5,576 nucleotides of DNA from Anaerolineales bacterium (GTDB lineage: Bacteria; Chloroflexota; Anaerolineae; Anaerolineales; UBA11657). The notes under the pieces were generated by a model, which ran no database searches, was not told the DNA's origin, and saw nothing but the letters and a program-made list of their open reading frames with translations. Position 1 is the stretch's first letter; each line of letters begins with the position of its first letter. Location: positions 1 to 5,576 of the forward strand of contig CANNEJ010000124.1 in the NCBI GenBank assembly GCA_947503585.1, read 5' to 3'. The position numbers and the translations under genes are program-made. Shown here piece after piece: positions 5,418 through 5,576 of this stretch.

Positions 5418-5576
5418 ATGAGCGACCAGCAAGTTATTTATTCGATGGTGGGCGTCGGCCGCGTGCATCCGCCAAGCAACAAGCCCGTGCTGCGGGACAT
5501 CACGCTCGGCTTCTACTACGGCGCCAAGATCGGCGTGCTTGGCTTGAACGGATCCGGCAAGAGCACCCTGCGGCGC
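5418..5576 (+). CDS. ettA: Energy-dependent translational throttle protein EttA, ABC-F family (3' partial)
   Basis: The first 53 codons of an ABC-F ATPase are present; the rest runs off the window. After 'IYSMVGVGRVHPP' and 'KPVLRDITLGFYYGAKIGVLG' comes the Walker A motif GLNGSGKS (residues 42-49). This N-terminal pattern is close to E. coli EttA as I recall it ('YTMHRVGKVVPPKRHILKNISLSF'). EttA binds the ribosomal E site and gates the first elongation step according to the ATP/ADP ratio. ABC-F proteins lack membrane domains and are cytosolic. The ATG at 5418 places the N-terminus where the family normally starts. The gene follows the glycosyltransferase by 79 bases on the same strand, with an AT-rich patch around 5354-5394 that may hold its own promoter, although no well-spaced -35/-10 pair is visible. 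Confidence 0.9.
   Translation, partial: MSDQQVIYSMVGVGRVHPPSNKPVLRDITLGFYYGAKIGVLGLNGSGKSTLRR

Overview
The window comes from a GC-rich bacterial chromosome. It holds six protein-coding genes, two of them cut by the window edges, packed with short gaps. No RNA gene, CRISPR array, insertion sequence or phage gene was seen. The CESA-like glycosyltransferase and the run of M42 peptidases resemble what I know of Chloroflexota genomes. That placement is a low-confidence inference from protein style, with no marker gene behind it.

Layout: (1) Bases 2-508 (+) are the C-terminal part of a family 2 glycosyltransferase of the dolichyl/polyprenyl-phosphate glucosyltransferase type. (2) Bases 509-607 lie between convergent genes and hold a long imperfect hairpin, probably a terminator. 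(3) Bases 608-3710 (-) are a three-gene operon of M42 (FrvX/CelM/TET-type) di-metal aminopeptidases, read from right to left. The first two genes overlap by ATGA, and the third follows after 29 bases behind an AGGA ribosome-binding site. (4) Bases 3711-3841 are a divergent intergenic region with a TATAAT box and a 9-bp GC-rich hairpin with a T-rich tail on the + strand. (5) Bases 3842-5338 (+) encode a membrane-embedded, processive CESA-like glycosyltransferase. (6) Bases 5418-5576 (+) are the first 53 codons of an EttA-type ABC-F translation factor.

How the genes fit together: the three peptidases are divergent paralogues that are probably made together. They could finish the breakdown of peptides to amino acids and may co-assemble, as some archaeal TET peptidases do. 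The two glycosyltransferases flanking them suggest a nearby envelope or exopolysaccharide function: one would charge a lipid carrier with a sugar, the other would polymerise and export a beta-linked glycan. No sequence link between peptidases and glycan synthesis was found. EttA is a housekeeping translation factor.

The most notable points are an apparent in-frame loss of about 33 residues from a conserved block of the promoter-proximal M42 peptidase, the leader hairpin in front of the CESA-like gene, and the long two-way-folding hairpin between the convergent genes. I found no clear evidence of a wholly new biological system.
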